Assembly: GCF_016583825.1 (NCBI RefSeq)
Contig: NZ_NRRV01000010.1
Coordinates: forward strand, 1 to 64,000
DNA length: 64,000 bases
Source: Thiohalocapsa halophila
GTDB lineage: Bacteria > Pseudomonadota > Gammaproteobacteria > Chromatiales > Chromatiaceae
Reading direction: 5' to 3'
Shown here: positions 46,260 through 55,147 of the stretch, piece after piece
Layout: every line of letters starts with the position of its first letter
How positions within the stretch are numbered: position 1 is the stretch's first letter
Program-made: the position numbers and the translations under genes
The notes under the pieces: generated by a model
Seen by the model: only the letters and a program-made list of their open reading frames with translations
The model's database searches: none
Told to the model about the DNA's origin: nothing

Positions 46260-48580
46260 TGGCCAAGCAATCGCCTCCCGGCGCGGACCAATGCGAGCCG
46301 GCCGACGCGCCCCTGCTGGACCGCGCCGCCCAGTCGAGCCAGGCCGAGGACGACTTCGTTGCCCTGTTCGCCGAGGTCTTCGGCCTGGAGAAGACCCAGT
46401 TGCTCGCCCCCGAATTCCCGTTCCTCGACATCGACGGCACCCCGCGCTTCATCGACTTCGCGCTGCGCGCCGCCCAGCGCAAGATCGCCTTCGAGGTGGA
46501 TGGCCCGGCCCACTACCAGCCGCCGGATTTCGACCGCGCCAAGTACGAGGACGACCTGCTGCGCCAAAACAGCCTGATCCATCAGGGCTGGCAGGTCTAC
46601 CGCTGGACCGATCACGAACTGGCACGCCGCGCCGACCGGGTCAAGGCCCAGCTGGAGCTGTTCCTGGCGCATCTGCCGGGGCTGTTGGAGCTGGACGACT
46701 TCCTGCCGAAGCAGGCCGGCGCCGAGGCGCGCTTCAACCTGCGCGATCACCAGCAGGATGCGCTGGACTGGCTGGCGCTGATCCGCGCCGAGGGCAAGAC
46801 CATCGCGCTGCTGGAGCACGCCACCGGCTCCGGCAAGACCGTCACCGCCATCGAGGACGCCAAGCGCGTCGGCGGCCCGGTGCTCTACCTGGCCCACCGC
46901 AAGACCCTGGTGCACCAGACCGGCCGCGAATTCGCCAGGCTCTGGCCCGACGTGGACAACGGCCGCATCGAGGCCGGTCGCTGGCAGCCCGAGCGGCATG
47001 TGGTCTGTGCGTCAGTGCAGACCTTGGCCAACCGCTTCGGCGACATCGCCCCGGAGCGCTTCCGCTACCTGATCATCGACGAGGCCCACCACGCCACCGC
47101 CGGCAGCTACGGCGAGCTGCTCCGCCACTTCACACCGGCCTTCACCTTGGGGCTCACCGCGACCCCGGAACGCCCCGACGGCAAGCCGGTGCTGGAGCTG
47201 TTCCGCAACGCCGCGCACCGCTTGACCCTGAAGGAGGCCATCGAGCGCGGCGAGCTGGTCCCCATCCGCTGCATCCGCGTCAAGACCAACGTCGATCTCA
47301 CCAAGGTTCGCTTCAACGAGGTCCAGTACAACCGCCAAGACCTGGAGACCAGCATCACCGTCCCGGCCCGCAACGCGCTGATCGTCGAGACCTACCTGGA
47401 GCACGTGCGCGGGCGCAAGGGCGTCACCTTCTGCGTCAACGTCCGCCATGGCGAGACCCTGGCCGAGCTGTACCGCGAGCAGGGCGTCCCGGCCCGCTCC
47501 GTCTCCGGCAGCATGCCGGCGCGCGAGCGCGACGAGGCCCTCGCCGCCTTCGCCAGGGGCGAGGTGCTCATGCTCTGCGCCTGCGACCTGCTGAACGAGG
47601 GCTGGGACTGCCCCGACATCGAGGTCCTGCTGATGGCCCGCCCGACGCTGTCGAAGATCATCTACATGCAGCAACTCGGGCGCGGCACCCGCAAGGCCCC
47701 CGGCAAGGAGTCGCTGCTGGTCTTCGACTTCGTCGACAACGCCGGGCGCTACAACCAGAGCTGGGACCTGCACCGCCTGACCGGCACCCGCATCTACCGG
47801 CCCGGCCGGCTGGTGCTGGCGCTGGAGGATCGCATCGCCGACGAGGACACCAACGGCCCCGGCGACCCCCTGGTGCTCCACCTCGGCCTCTGGACCGAGC
47901 GCCTGGAGGAGATCGACATCTTCGACTGGCAGAACGTCGTCAAGGACATGCTCACCGTGGCCGAGCTGGAGCTGGCCCTGGCCGCCTCCGAGGGCTACCT
48001 CCGCGGCAAGGTCTTAGCCTCCGACCTGAACCCGGACCATGACCTCACCATCGGCAGCCGCCGCTACCTCTACTTCCACAAAGACCGCAAGCAGGAGATC
48101 GGCGAGCGCTACGGCCTCACGCCCGTCACCGCCGCCAACATCCGCGAGCGCTTCCTCGCCTTCTGCGAGGAGATGGACATGGCCGCCAGCTACAAGCCGG
48201 TCCTGCTGCGCTGCCTGCTCGATACCGTCGACGACGACGGCAGCGTCCCGATCAACCGGCTGACGCTCGCCTTCCGCGACTTCTATCTTGACCGCAAGGC
48301 TGCCGGCCTGTCCGTCGAGAAGCCGCGCGCCCGCATGGCCCGGGTCGACGAGCTGACCGAGACGGACATCCGACAACTCGTCCTCACCATGCCGTTCAAG
48401 AAGTTCGCGCAGCGCGGGTTCCTGTCCTATGATCGGGATGCATCGCGGCTGCGGTTTGCTTCGGCGCTCTGGCAACGGATCAGGGACGAGGATGCACGCC
48501 AGAAAATCAGGGACTTGGCCAATACTGCGCTGAAGGCCTACCATCAGCGCGCTGGGCTCTCGGAATCGGCAAGCCCATGA
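46259..48580 (+). CDS. Nuclease-SF2 helicase fusion (DUF559/Vsr-like plus DEAD/DEAH helicase)
   Basis: A 773-aa protein. Residues about 40-140 resemble a PD-(D/E)xK nuclease of the DUF559/Vsr kind: RFIDFALRAAQRKIAFEVDG (D66, E79, D81) and LLRQNSLIHQGWQVYRWTD. The helicase core follows: Walker A ATGSGKT at 188-194, DEAH at 274-277, LGLTATPER, then CDLLNEGWDCPDIEVLLMAR and QQLGRGTRK as motifs V-VI. The C-terminal 230 residues are of unknown fold. The layout resembles restriction-type or defence helicases. It is translationally coupled to the HIT gene upstream and overlaps the DUF4160 gene by ATGA. Confidence 0.88.
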   Translation: MAKQSPPGADQCEPADAPLLDRAAQSSQAEDDFVALFAEVFGLEKTQLLAPEFPFLDIDGTPRFIDFALRAAQRKIAFEVDGPAHYQPPDFDRAKYEDDLLRQNSLIHQGWQVYRWTDHELARRADRVKAQLELFLAHLPGLLELDDFLPKQAGAEARFNLRDHQQDALDWLALIRAEGKTIALLEHATGSGKTVTAIEDAKRVGGPVLYLAHRKTLVHQTGREFARLWPDVDNGRIEAGRWQPERHVVCASVQTLANRFGDIAPERFRYLIIDEAHHATAGSYGELLRHFTPAFTLGLTATPERPDGKPVLELFRNAAHRLTLKEAIERGELVPIRCIRVKTNVDLTKVRFNEVQYNRQDLETSITVPARNALIVETYLEHVRGRKGVTFCVNVRHGETLAELYREQGVPARSVSGSMPARERDEALAAFARGEVLMLCACDLLNEGWDCPDIEVLLMARPTLSKIIYMQQLGRGTRKAPGKESLLVFDFVDNAGRYNQSWDLHRLTGTRIYRPGRLVLALEDRIADEDTNGPGDPLVLHLGLWTERLEEIDIFDWQNVVKDMLTVAELELALAASEGYLRGKVLASDLNPDHDLTIGSRRYLYFHKDRKQEIGERYGLTPVTAANIRERFLAFCEEMDMAASYKPVLLRCLLDTVDDDGSVPINRLTLAFRDFYLDRKAAGLSVEKPRARMARVDELTETDIRQLVLTMPFKKFAQRGFLSYDRDASRLRFASALWQRIRDEDARQKIRDLANTALKAYHQRAGLSESASP

Positions 48581-48816
48581 ATCCAACAGTCTTTCGCGAG
48601 GCGAAACTTCGCTTCCACTTCTTCTCGAGAGAAGAAACCCGAATGCACGTCCACGTGACGAGTCCGGACGGGGAGGCCAAGTTCTGGCTGGAGCCGGTCG
48701 TTGAGCTGGCGCAGAGCTACCGCTTCTCCCAAGCCCAGATAAAGCAGATACAAAGCACGATTGAGGCAAACTATGGCGAGCTCTGCGCCGCTTGGCGCCG
48801 ACATTTCGGAACCTGA
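48577..48816 (+). CDS. DUF4160 domain-containing protein
   Basis: A 79-aa protein matching DUF4160: FREAKLRFHFFSREETRMHV, HVTSPDGEAKFWLEPVVELA, and a C-terminal helix FSQAQIKQIQSTIEANYGEL. It is almost always found beside DUF2442, as here, and the pair is suspected to be a toxin-antitoxin-like module. The ATG overlaps the helicase stop (ATGA), placing it in the same operon. Confidence 0.85.
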   Translation: MNPTVFREAKLRFHFFSREETRMHVHVTSPDGEAKFWLEPVVELAQSYRFSQAQIKQIQSTIEANYGELCAAWRRHFGT

Positions 48817-49036
48817 GATCACCAACATCAGCATCCACGGGTTCTGGCTGCTCTTCGAGGGTGAAGAGCACTTTCTGTCCTTCGATGACTTCCCGTGGTT
48901 TCGCGACGCCCCGGTCGCATCGATTTTCAACCTCGAGCAGCCCCATCCCGGGCACCTTTACTGGCCCGATCTGGACGTCGATCTCGGTATAGCAACGATC
49001 AAGTCACCGGAAAACTACCCCCTCATCGCTGGATGA
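48773..49036 (+). CDS. DUF2442 domain-containing protein
   Basis: An 87-aa protein. Its DUF2442 part reads ISEPEITNISIHGFWLLFEG, EEHFLSFDDFPWFRDAPVAS and PHPGHLYWPDLDVDLGIATI. The start ATG at 48773 lies inside the end of the DUF4160 gene (44-base overlap). Together they look like a two-gene module appended to the HIT-helicase operon; no activity has been assigned to it here. Confidence 0.85.
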   Translation: MASSAPLGADISEPEITNISIHGFWLLFEGEEHFLSFDDFPWFRDAPVASIFNLEQPHPGHLYWPDLDVDLGIATIKSPENYPLIAG

Positions 49037-49099
49037 CCGATCTGGAAGGGCTGAGGGCGGATTCCCAGGTCCACCTCAGGAAACTGTAAAGAAGGACCG

Positions 49100-49444
49100 A
49101 TGACCACACTCATCATTGATGTTGCGGACCTGGACGCAGTCAAGGCGAGCTTGCGGGCAGCCTTTCGCGGCGAGCCTCAAGGCTGTCGATACACCTTCCA
49201 CAGCGAAGAAGCACTATTGGCTATGCTGACTCCGAACCGCTGGCGCATCCTCAAGGCGCTCACCGGTGCAGGGCCTCTGGAGCTGGGCCAGCGTGCGCGG
49301 CGCGTGGGACGGGACCGTGACAGCGTCCATGCTGATGCAGAGACGATGGTGAAATTCGGGCTCATCGACCGGAGCAACGACGGAAAGCTGCATCTACCCT
49401 ATGACGAGGTGCGCGTCAGTCTCGTGTGCCAAGCCGCGGCGTAG
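49100..49444 (+). CDS. HTH transcriptional regulator (MarR/antitoxin-like)
   Basis: A 114-aa protein with a winged helix-turn-helix: LTPNRWRILKALTGAGPLEL, GQRARRVGRDRDSVHADAET, MVKFGLIDRSNDGKLHLPYD. It matches small COG4190-like regulators that often control a nearby toxin gene. AAGAAGGA before the ATG is the ribosome-binding site. It ends the rightward operon and is convergent with the PLD-helicase gene, so it may autoregulate the module. Confidence 0.75.
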   Translation: MTTLIIDVADLDAVKASLRAAFRGEPQGCRYTFHSEEALLAMLTPNRWRILKALTGAGPLELGQRARRVGRDRDSVHADAETMVKFGLIDRSNDGKLHLPYDEVRVSLVCQAAA

Positions 49445-49476
49445 TCGACTATCCGTGGTCTGTCCGCGGTTTCCGC

Positions 49477-52398
49477 TCAGCCGTCCTCGCTCCAAGACGC
49501 AAGCAATCGGGCCAACGGACGCATCTCCTCGTTCGCATCGAAGTCAGGATAGTCGGGGTTCGCCGCCTTGAGCACATAGCGGCCATCCGGCTGCTTGGTG
49601 ATGATGCGCAGCAGGTACTGGTCATCGCCGGTCGCGTCCTGTCGCTCGATGGCCATCACGTTGCCGGTGATGGAGCCGGCCTTGGTCGGATCGACCAGCT
49701 CCAGCAGCAAGTAGTCGCCGTCGCACACCGGGTTCCTGCCGCCGTTCATCGAGTTGCCCCGGGCGCGGGCCACGAAGTGGCGGCCCGGGTCGACACGGCC
49801 ATGGCCCGGCGGAACGCGGTAGGTTTCTTCCACCTCCGTGCTCCCAGTGCGAAAGTGGCCGCAAGCAATGCGCAGATCAGGGAAGTAAGGTAGCTCGGTG
49901 CCTTCCGGGGATTCGATGGCGTTGGCCGCCGCGGGCTGCGGGAAATCCAGGATCTGTGCGCCCTCTTTGGGCTCTTCCGCGGTGGCGGTGACGGCGTCGG
50001 TCGGCTTCGCCAGGCGCGGCTCGTAGGCGGCGAGCCGGTAGTCGACAAGCTCCTGCACCATCGCCTGAAAGGTCGCGCGCTCGCCGTCGTCCACCGGGAA
50101 GGTCGGCCGGAATCGGCCCTCGGCCACCTCGAACCAGTGCTTGGCGTCGTCCTTGCGGTTGCCGCCGGTCCAGGCATTGATGGGGTTGCCCTTCCAGTAG
50201 GTCAGCCATTTGCGCTCGTCCACGGCGTCGACCTGCCGAAGGTCCTTGTGGATGTCGTCGATGAAGCGGCGTCGGCGGCGAAAGACCTCCAGCGCCTGGG
50301 CGGCCAGGGCCTCGACCGTCGGCGGCTGGCGAAAGCCGTCCAGGTCCAGCATGGACTCCAGCAGCACGGCCTTGAAGCACTTGGTCATGCTGGTGGTCTC
50401 CACCTCGCGGAAGAAGCCCGCGTGGCGGTCCAGGCAGGCGGCCTCGTCCGGTGTCAGATCGTCCTGGTCGGCCACCAGCGCCCACCAGTGGCCGTGCTGT
50501 TTGCGCAGGCCCTGCATGCTGGACCCGCTGCGGTAGAACTCCGCCAGTGTCGGCCGACGATTCAGGGAGTCGCGCAGCGCCTGGTAGTCGGTCGCCGGTC
50601 CCTTGCCCTGGAGTCGGATCAGGAAGTCGATGATGGCCAGGTCGTAGTTGGCGAAGCAGCCGGGCGGCAACTTCAGTTGACCGTCGCGGGCGCGACGGCC
50701 GAACTCGGCGAGCTGGCGATAGCTGCTGCCCACATCGAACAGCGCCTGGGGCTTGTTCAGAAAGCCCTGGTGGTTGCCGATGAAGTCCAGCACGACCAGG
50801 TGTTCCTTCTCCGGGTGCAGGCGCAGCCCGCGGCCGAGCTGTTGCAGGAACAGCACCTTGGACTCCGTGGGGCGGAGCATCAGCACGGTGTCGATGGCGG
50901 GCAGGTCGACGCCCTCGTTGAACAGGTCCACGGAAAAGATGACTTGGAGCCGCCCCTGTTCCAGCCGCTCCAGCGCCTCGCTGCGCGCCAGGGACGAGCC
51001 GCGATAGACGGCGGCGGCACGGATGCCCTCGCGCTGGAAGCGGTCTGCCATGAAGTCCGCATGGCTGCGGGACACGCAGAAGCCCAGGGTGCGCTCCCGG
51101 CCCTGCTCGCGCCAGTACCGCAGCGCGTGGCGGGCGCGGCCCTGGGTGGCGAGCTTGTTCTCCAGCGCCTGCGGGTCGAAACGCCCGTTGCGCCAGGGAA
51201 TCTCGCGGTAGTCGACGGTCTCATCAAAAATGCCGAAGTAGCGGAAGGGACAGAGCAGCCCGAGCTCGATGCCGTCGAACAGGTACCGGCTGTAGACGCG
51301 ATTGTCGTCGCAGAGGCTCAGGATGTCCGACTGGTCCGTGCGCTCCGGCGTCGCGGTGAGCCCCAGCAGGAAGCGCGGTCGCAGGTGTTGCAGCAGCCGG
51401 CGGTAGGTGGGTGCCGCGGCGTGATGGAATTCATCGATCACCACGTAATCGAAGTGGTCCGGCGCAAAGCGCTCGAGGTGCTGCGCCTGGCCCAGCGTCT
51501 GCACCGACGCGAACAGCAGGTCGACGTCGGTCTGCTTGCGGGCCCCGGTGTAGTGGCCGACGCGCGCGCCTGGATGCACGCGCTGGAAGCTGGCCTCCGC
51601 CTGCATCAGGATCTCCTCGCGGTGGGCGACGAACAGCACCCGCGCCGCGCCCATCCTCTGGCTGTCGAAGGCGGCCAGGTAGGTCTTGCCGAGACCGGTG
51701 GCCATCACCACCAGGCCCCGCCGGAAGCCCTTATCGCGGGTCTCCGCCAGCGCGGCCAGGGCCTCGCGCTGGACCTCCGATGGCTCCGGCGGCGGTTCCT
51801 CGGGCTCCTCGCAGCCGGCCGCGACGGGCAGGTACTGCACCAAGCGCCGACGCGCCTCGTAGCGCTCGATCCAGGGGTAATCTAGAGCCTGGACCTGCGG
51901 ATGGGCAAGCAAGGCCTCGTACTGGTCGCGAATCTCGCGGAATCGTCTGCTGTCGGAGGAATCGGCGTCGTCCGTCGGCGCCACCCGCAGGTTCCACTCC
52001 AGTCCGTCGGTCAGCGCCGTGCGGCTGAGGTTGCTGGAACCGACGAAGGCCGCACCCCAGACCGTCTCGCCCGCGCTGGTTTTGGTGCAGATGTAAGCCT
52101 TCAGGTGGAAGCTCTCCCGCTCGGCCTGAAACACCCGGACATCGGCGCCGCGCTCCGCCAGCAGCATCAGCCTGCGCAGCGCTTGCGGATCGGTGACGTG
52201 CAGATAGTCGCTGGTCAGCACCCGAAGTCGGGCGCCACGAATCTCGATCGCATCGTCCAGCGCCTGATAGATCATCGCCAGGCCGCTGGACTTGATGAAG
52301 GCCACCGCCAGATCGATCTGGTCGGCGCCGCGAATCGCCTCCAGCAGGTGAGGCAGAAACGGATCGGCCGTCCCGCCGGTGGTCAGGAACGGCCGCAA
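49477..52398 (-). CDS. PLD nuclease-SF2 helicase-S24 peptidase-like fusion
   Basis: A 973-aa three-part protein. Residues 1-180 are a phospholipase-D/HKD-type nuclease (SFHLKAYI, H98 and K100; GSSNLS at 120-125). Residues about 200-560 are an SF2 helicase: Walker A ATGLGKT 233-239, DEFH 322-325, LGLTATPERTD, SVDLFNEGVDLPAIDTVLML and QQLGRGLRLH. After a helical region resembling DUF3427-type proteins, residues 860-973 look like the LexA/S24 peptidase fold: ARGNSMNGGRNPVCDGD with Ser883, and LRIITKQPDG with Lys935 as a possible Ser-Lys dyad. It starts with TTG two bases after the methyltransferase stop. It is probably a defence or restriction effector. Confidence 0.85.
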   Translation of the reverse strand: MRPFLTTGGTADPFLPHLLEAIRGADQIDLAVAFIKSSGLAMIYQALDDAIEIRGARLRVLTSDYLHVTDPQALRRLMLLAERGADVRVFQAERESFHLKAYICTKTSAGETVWGAAFVGSSNLSRTALTDGLEWNLRVAPTDDADSSDSRRFREIRDQYEALLAHPQVQALDYPWIERYEARRRLVQYLPVAAGCEEPEEPPPEPSEVQREALAALAETRDKGFRRGLVVMATGLGKTYLAAFDSQRMGAARVLFVAHREEILMQAEASFQRVHPGARVGHYTGARKQTDVDLLFASVQTLGQAQHLERFAPDHFDYVVIDEFHHAAAPTYRRLLQHLRPRFLLGLTATPERTDQSDILSLCDDNRVYSRYLFDGIELGLLCPFRYFGIFDETVDYREIPWRNGRFDPQALENKLATQGRARHALRYWREQGRERTLGFCVSRSHADFMADRFQREGIRAAAVYRGSSLARSEALERLEQGRLQVIFSVDLFNEGVDLPAIDTVLMLRPTESKVLFLQQLGRGLRLHPEKEHLVVLDFIGNHQGFLNKPQALFDVGSSYRQLAEFGRRARDGQLKLPPGCFANYDLAIIDFLIRLQGKGPATDYQALRDSLNRRPTLAEFYRSGSSMQGLRKQHGHWWALVADQDDLTPDEAACLDRHAGFFREVETTSMTKCFKAVLLESMLDLDGFRQPPTVEALAAQALEVFRRRRRFIDDIHKDLRQVDAVDERKWLTYWKGNPINAWTGGNRKDDAKHWFEVAEGRFRPTFPVDDGERATFQAMVQELVDYRLAAYEPRLAKPTDAVTATAEEPKEGAQILDFPQPAAANAIESPEGTELPYFPDLRIACGHFRTGSTEVEETYRVPPGHGRVDPGRHFVARARGNSMNGGRNPVCDGDYLLLELVDPTKAGSITGNVMAIERQDATGDDQYLLRIITKQPDGRYVLKAANPDYPDFDANEEMRPLARLLASWSEDG

Positions 52399-52400
52399 GC

Positions 52401-53027
52401 TCAGTCCGTCCGTTGCAGCAGCGTGTTCAGCCAGCGCTCGGCCTCGCGGCCCGGGCGCAGGTCGCCGGTAACCCAGGTCTCCACCGGCTCCAGGCCCGGC
52501 ACCTGATCCAACAGGCCCGCCAGCCCCGGCTCATCCAGATCGGTGAAGTGCCGGCCGTGATGCTCCCGCTCCCCGCTACCGTACTTAAAGGAGGCGTAGA
52601 GGATGCCGCCGGGCTTGAGCGCCGCGCGGAGTCGGTCCATCACGTCCGGCAGCTCCACGGTCGGCACATGCAGCAGGCTGGCGCACGCCCAGATGCCGTC
52701 GAACTGCTCCTGCCAGGTGATGTCCTGGAAACGCAGGCAGTACACCGGCTGACCGGTGTGGTTCTCGGCCAGTGCGGCCAAGGCAGGCGACGCGTCGAAG
52801 GCTGTCACCGAGTAGCCGAGCTTCGCGAAGGCCAGCGCATCGCGCCCGGAGCCACAGCCGGCGTCGAGAATCGCCGCCCCGTCCCCCAACAGCGGCAGGA
52901 AGCGGCCGTAAAGCGGGGTCATGTCGACTTCGACGGTACCGTCGAAGAAGGTATGAGCCTGCTGGTCGTAGTACGTGCAACTATGGTCAGACACTCGAAC
53001 AACTTGTCGGTAGGGCACAGGACGCAT
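52401..53027 (-). CDS. Class I SAM-dependent methyltransferase
   Basis: A 208-aa protein with a Rossmann-like methyltransferase fold: ILDAGCGSGRDALAFAKLGY is motif I, VTAFDASPALAALAENHTGQ motif II, FDGIWACASLLHVP motif IV and RLRAALKPGGILYASFK motif V-VI. It resembles TehB-like small-molecule methyltransferases; the substrate is unknown. The start is either ATG 53027 or GTG 52994. Two bases separate it from the PLD-helicase gene, so the two are probably co-translated. Confidence 0.82.
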   Translation of the reverse strand: MRPVPYRQVVRVSDHSCTYYDQQAHTFFDGTVEVDMTPLYGRFLPLLGDGAAILDAGCGSGRDALAFAKLGYSVTAFDASPALAALAENHTGQPVYCLRFQDITWQEQFDGIWACASLLHVPTVELPDVMDRLRAALKPGGILYASFKYGSGEREHHGRHFTDLDEPGLAGLLDQVPGLEPVETWVTGDLRPGREAERWLNTLLQRTD

Positions 53028-53121
53028 CTGCCGGAGACAGTAGGCAGCTCATATCCCGGTCTGCCCCAGAATTCTTCAAAAGACATTTCGATGCTTCCGT
53101 GCCACCCAGCACGAATCGGGA

Positions 53122-53433
53122 TTATGCGGAGTCCGGAGGAGTTCTAATCAGAATCTCCTCCAATGTTCGCAGGAGTTCTTTCGCGCGAGTACTGTGGGCC
53201 TCATGCTCCTCTTCGAGCGGCTCTTGGCTGTGGGTCGCCATAAAGAACAACTCATTGGATATCTTAGTAAGTAACAGCACGACACTCGCCGAAGATGCGA
53301 GTCCATTCGCTGCCGCCCAACGGTTCAGGGCCGACCGCGACAATCCATGCAACCTCTGCGGCCAACATCGAGATGAATTGATAAGATGAAGCACACGTCG
53401 CTGCACGTCCATTCTGTCAACAAATTCATCCAT
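53122..53433 (-). CDS. Small helical hypothetical protein in an AT-rich operon
   Basis: A 103-aa, mostly helical protein (VDRMDVQRRVLHLINSSRC, SASVVLLLTKISNELFFMAT, STRAKELLRTLEEILIRTP) of unknown family. The ATG at 53433 overlaps the end of the nucleotidyltransferase gene by eight bases. Base composition is much more AT-rich than the rest of the window. It could be a partner or antidote of the nucleotidyltransferase, by analogy with HEPN/MNT pairs, but that is inference. Confidence 0.6.
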   Translation of the reverse strand: MDEFVDRMDVQRRVLHLINSSRCWPQRLHGLSRSALNRWAAANGLASSASVVLLLTKISNELFFMATHSQEPLEEEHEAHSTRAKELLRTLEEILIRTPPDSA

Positions 53434-54058
53434 CAGACTTCATCTCCAAACATAGCCCCTCCATCCAGCCCTGGACTTCCGAAAGGCTCGTTAGCACAAT
53501 AGAGAAATCAGAAGCCTCTATTTCTTCTCCCGACCCCCTGGTGGACAAGATTCGAGCCCGCATGAGTGTAGTGTATGCCGCACCATTGATTGGGATACTA
53601 CTCGCTCCGAGCTGTCGAGCCGAATCTCTTCCGAAAGTTGGTTTCTTCAGTTTGGCAAGTGAGTAACATGTAGCAATATTCCGAATAGCAAGAAAAATTG
53701 TGGATAGCTCGAAAACGACACTCGGAGTGCCGTTCCTTATTGCTATTGCCGCCTGAGTGTATAAATTGAGGAAACGGAGGCAATCCTGCAGGCCGCTCGT
53801 GTATGGCGCAGGCAACCCTAAGTCGCGCACAAAGTCTGCCCCATCCTCAGCAAAAAGCAACCTGCTTTCTAGCGCTAAATGCCACGCGAAAGCATTACCT
53901 AGCTTCCATAGCTTGGTCAATCTCTTGTAAGAATAGATAGAGAACTTTTTTGGATTGAATCTGGAGTCCCGCTTATCCAGCACCGCGAGCAAGTCTACGT
54001 CGGAGTCCGGCAAGACATCCCCCCGGCAAATAGAACCAAACGCATAGATATGCATCAT
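53426..54058 (-). CDS. Minimal nucleotidyltransferase domain protein
   Basis: A 210-aa protein starting MMHIYAFGSICRGDVLPDSD. GS-x10-DxD (GSICRGDVLPDSDVDLLAV) is the active-site pattern of the pol-beta nucleotidyltransferase fold. The third carboxylate is not obvious. The C-terminal half is helical (VVFELSTIFLAIRNIATCYS) and resembles HEPN-like substrate domains. The ATG overlaps the stop of the pentapeptide gene (ATGA). Proteins of this kind transfer AMP or other nucleotides to proteins, RNA or antibiotics; the target here is unknown. Confidence 0.75.
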   Translation of the reverse strand: MMHIYAFGSICRGDVLPDSDVDLLAVLDKRDSRFNPKKFSIYSYKRLTKLWKLGNAFAWHLALESRLLFAEDGADFVRDLGLPAPYTSGLQDCLRFLNLYTQAAIAIRNGTPSVVFELSTIFLAIRNIATCYSLAKLKKPTFGRDSARQLGASSIPINGAAYTTLMRARILSTRGSGEEIEASDFSIVLTSLSEVQGWMEGLCLEMKSDG

Positions 54059-54894
54059 CTTCGCCCCAGCCGCTTGACCAAAATCGAGACTAAGAAAGCA
54101 AACAGGATATATCGAGTCGCCGCGATACCCGCTAACACCATACTTGAGTATCCTTGCGGCGCGTTGTCCACCCCAAGGAATATCCCAGGCGCCGCAAGAA
54201 GCGCCTCCCGATAATCAGAAAGTACTTTCCAATCTCCCAAGTAATAAACCTGGCCAAGACCAATAGCGGCTACAACAATGGCGATAGTTCTAAACAGCTT
54301 AAGCCAACTCTCGCCGTTGCCCCAGGAGAAGTCTAAGATTATGAAAGAAAGCCATTCTAGAAAGTGACGAAAACGCTTGAAACCTCTGTAGTGTTTGCGA
54401 TAGTAGGATTCTCGTGACGCCCATGCCTTGAACAAATGGACGCGATTTGCCGAGAGTTCGCATTGTATCGCCTTGTTCGCCGCCTGCGTGTCCCCAATCT
54501 GGGCGTAATTGATTCGCAGTGCCCGGGCAAATCTAAGCTGAAGATTCTCGCGCCCTGGAAGGCCGAATTCCAACACCTCAGGATCAATGAGTGTATTGGA
54601 GAATGTCGCATACTCGAAATCGCACCCTAGGAACTGCGAGCCACTCAAGTTGGAGCTAGAGAATCGGCAGCCGATGAACTTGCAGTCCTCAAAGACACAG
54701 CGTCTCAAATATGCGGCGTCGAATTCTGAATAGCTAAAATCACAATTTTCAAATCGCTTTTTTTGGGCGACCAACCTCAAAAACTGATAGTTGCGAAAAT
54801 TAGCCCGTTGCAAATCTTGGCTTATCGCTCGGTCAGTACACAGAACTCTGCCGCTGGGACGAAGAGCTTCGCATTCGTCTGGTACTTGTCGCAT
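54055..54894 (-). CDS. Pentapeptide-repeat protein with C-terminal membrane domain
   Basis: A 279-aa protein. Residues about 30-110 are pentapeptide-like repeats (LQRANFRNYQF, CDFSYSEFDAAYLRRCVFED, CKFIGCRFSSSNLSGSQFLG). A helical linker leads to two or three membrane segments (LFRTIAIVVAAIGLGQVYYL, YSSMVLAGIAATRYILFAFL) near the C-terminus. This architecture is shared with putative channel-like effectors. The ATG at 54894 is preferred; the TTG at 54939 would lengthen it by 15 residues. It heads the AT-rich three-gene operon. Confidence 0.75.
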   Translation of the reverse strand: MRQVPDECEALRPSGRVLCTDRAISQDLQRANFRNYQFLRLVAQKKRFENCDFSYSEFDAAYLRRCVFEDCKFIGCRFSSSNLSGSQFLGCDFEYATFSNTLIDPEVLEFGLPGRENLQLRFARALRINYAQIGDTQAANKAIQCELSANRVHLFKAWASRESYYRKHYRGFKRFRHFLEWLSFIILDFSWGNGESWLKLFRTIAIVVAAIGLGQVYYLGDWKVLSDYREALLAAPGIFLGVDNAPQGYSSMVLAGIAATRYILFAFLVSILVKRLGRR

Positions 54895-54969
54895 ATGTGT
54901 AACCGGTTTTCGAAAAGAACCCGTAAGGACGGAGATCAAAGGATTCCGGATCAGACAATGGATACGTCA

Positions 54970-55085
54970 GGAGAGTGCCAGATCACTCGACCAAATAGAG
55001 AAGGGGACAAAGTTATTCGAAAACCGAAACTCCCCGCCCGCCGCCTTTCTATCGTCCTTCAGCTTCTACTGGTCACCCCCCTCTG
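54970..55085 (-). pseudogene. Degenerate duplicate of the 3' end of the PLD-like gene
   Basis: Read on the minus strand, this stretch gives GDQ, a stop, then KAAGGEFRFSNNFVPFSIWS and SDLALS. That lines up residue by residue with the real C-terminus at 55148-55270 (GDQFRLLDQGEAAGGDFRFS, KKFGPFFIWPSDLAIE). It is a decayed second copy of about 115 bases, containing a stop codon. The rest of the gap 54895-55147 has no gene. Confidence 0.8.
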
Positions 55086-55147
55086 GACAAGAGTCCGGCG
55101 GCAGAACTTGCGGGACCGGCGGAATTCCGGGACAGACCACGAATGCC

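Noticed and set aside
54895-54939. TTG start at 54939 for the pentapeptide gene
   Set aside because: An ATG at 54894 gives a cleaner N-terminus; the extra 15 residues have no support.
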